Assembly (NCBI GenBank): GCA_043800975.1 | Contig: JAZDMK010000347.1 | Coordinates: forward strand, 1-50,416 | Length of the DNA: 50,416 bases | Direction of reading: 5' to 3' | Origin: JAZDMK01 sp043800975 | GTDB lineage: Bacteria > Bacteroidota > Bacteroidia > Bacteroidales > JAHJDW01 | Shown: piece after piece, positions 50,213-50,416 of the stretch | Layout: each line of letters opens with the position of its first letter | How positions within the stretch are numbered: the first letter of the stretch is position 1 | Made by a program: the position numbers and the translations under genes | The notes under the pieces: generated by a model | The model's database searches: none | What the model saw: the letters and a program-made list of their open reading frames with translations, nothing else | What the model was told of the DNA's origin: nothing

Positions 50213-50416
50213 TAAGCCAAAGTTACCGCCTGCTGTATTTTCTTCCGTCTCCCGACTTCTGTCTTCGCACTTTTCTAAAAAAATGTTAAAAATTTATTTA
50301 CCCCCACAATATTTTTTTTCACCCTTACGTTAATATCCTAAAATCAATAACCAAAATTATCTGCTGCATGAAATAATTCTACCCATTTCGATCACGACGA
50401 TCTTAAGTTGATTACT

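Larger units (their letters stand above)
49974..50416. other. Gene-free right end of the window
   Basis: 443 bases holding a terminator and a degenerate repeat. The remaining bases to 50416 are AT-rich with no gene start that I can support. Confidence 0.55.

Noticed and set aside
50035..50220. Small open frames at the right end
   Set aside because: All overlap the degenerate repeat on both strands; no start signal or domain.

Overview
The window is a chromosomal segment of a member of the Bacteroidota. The evidence is a consistent -7 promoter element TAnnTTTG upstream of most genes, almost no Shine-Dalgarno sequences, type IX secretion (T9SS) C-terminal sorting domains, carboxypeptidase-regulatory-domain proteins, a TonB-dependent receptor with an N-terminal regulatory domain, and a PorE-like OmpA protein. 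The genus cannot be fixed from the sequence alone. No CRISPR array, insertion sequence or prophage was seen.

Left part (1 to about 16 kb) is mostly housekeeping: the 5' part of polA (runs off the left edge), acpH, a TrkA-linked potassium channel, a five-gene heterodisulfide-reductase-like operon (HdrC-HdrB-HdrA-HdrC-membrane HdrD/E fusion, every junction a 4-base overlap), an NlpC/P60 lipoprotein, yicC-gmk-nadD, a lipoprotein, a two-domain universal stress protein, a serine/threonine dehydratase, and trpS-hflX. The middle (16 to 27 kb) has a PorE-like envelope protein with a truncated tandem paralogue, a C-terminal processing protease, tRNA-Leu(CAA), prs-rplY-pth-recJ-hisK, a cation-efflux gene preceded by what I read as a NiCo (czcD-type) riboswitch with its own terminator, and tRNA-Cys(GCA).

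The right part (27.9 to 49 kb) is a phosphate island. It holds ppk-ppx with a lysine-rich protein in the same operon, a TonB-dependent receptor, a secreted PHP-domain protein, a secreted beta-helix-like T9SS protein, phoB-phoR, a phosphate-selective porin followed by pstS-pstC-pstA-pstB-phoU, and a Pit-type transporter. Two copies of a two-gene cassette (carboxypeptidase-regulatory-domain protein plus YwqK/MORN-like protein) bracket the receptor and secreted-protein genes, and a third copy survives only as a 3' remnant next to tRNA-Cys.

The strongest unlabelled signal is regulatory. Four promoters in the phosphate island (TonB receptor, secreted beta-helix protein, porin-pst operon, pit gene) carry arrays of 3 to 6 hexamers resembling TTAAYA, repeated at exactly 11 bp. 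In all four the last hexamer starts exactly 19 bp before the TTTG of the -7 element. Their -7 elements lack the TA found at the housekeeping promoters. I read this as the PhoB box of this lineage; it ties the receptor and the secreted protein to phosphate scavenging.
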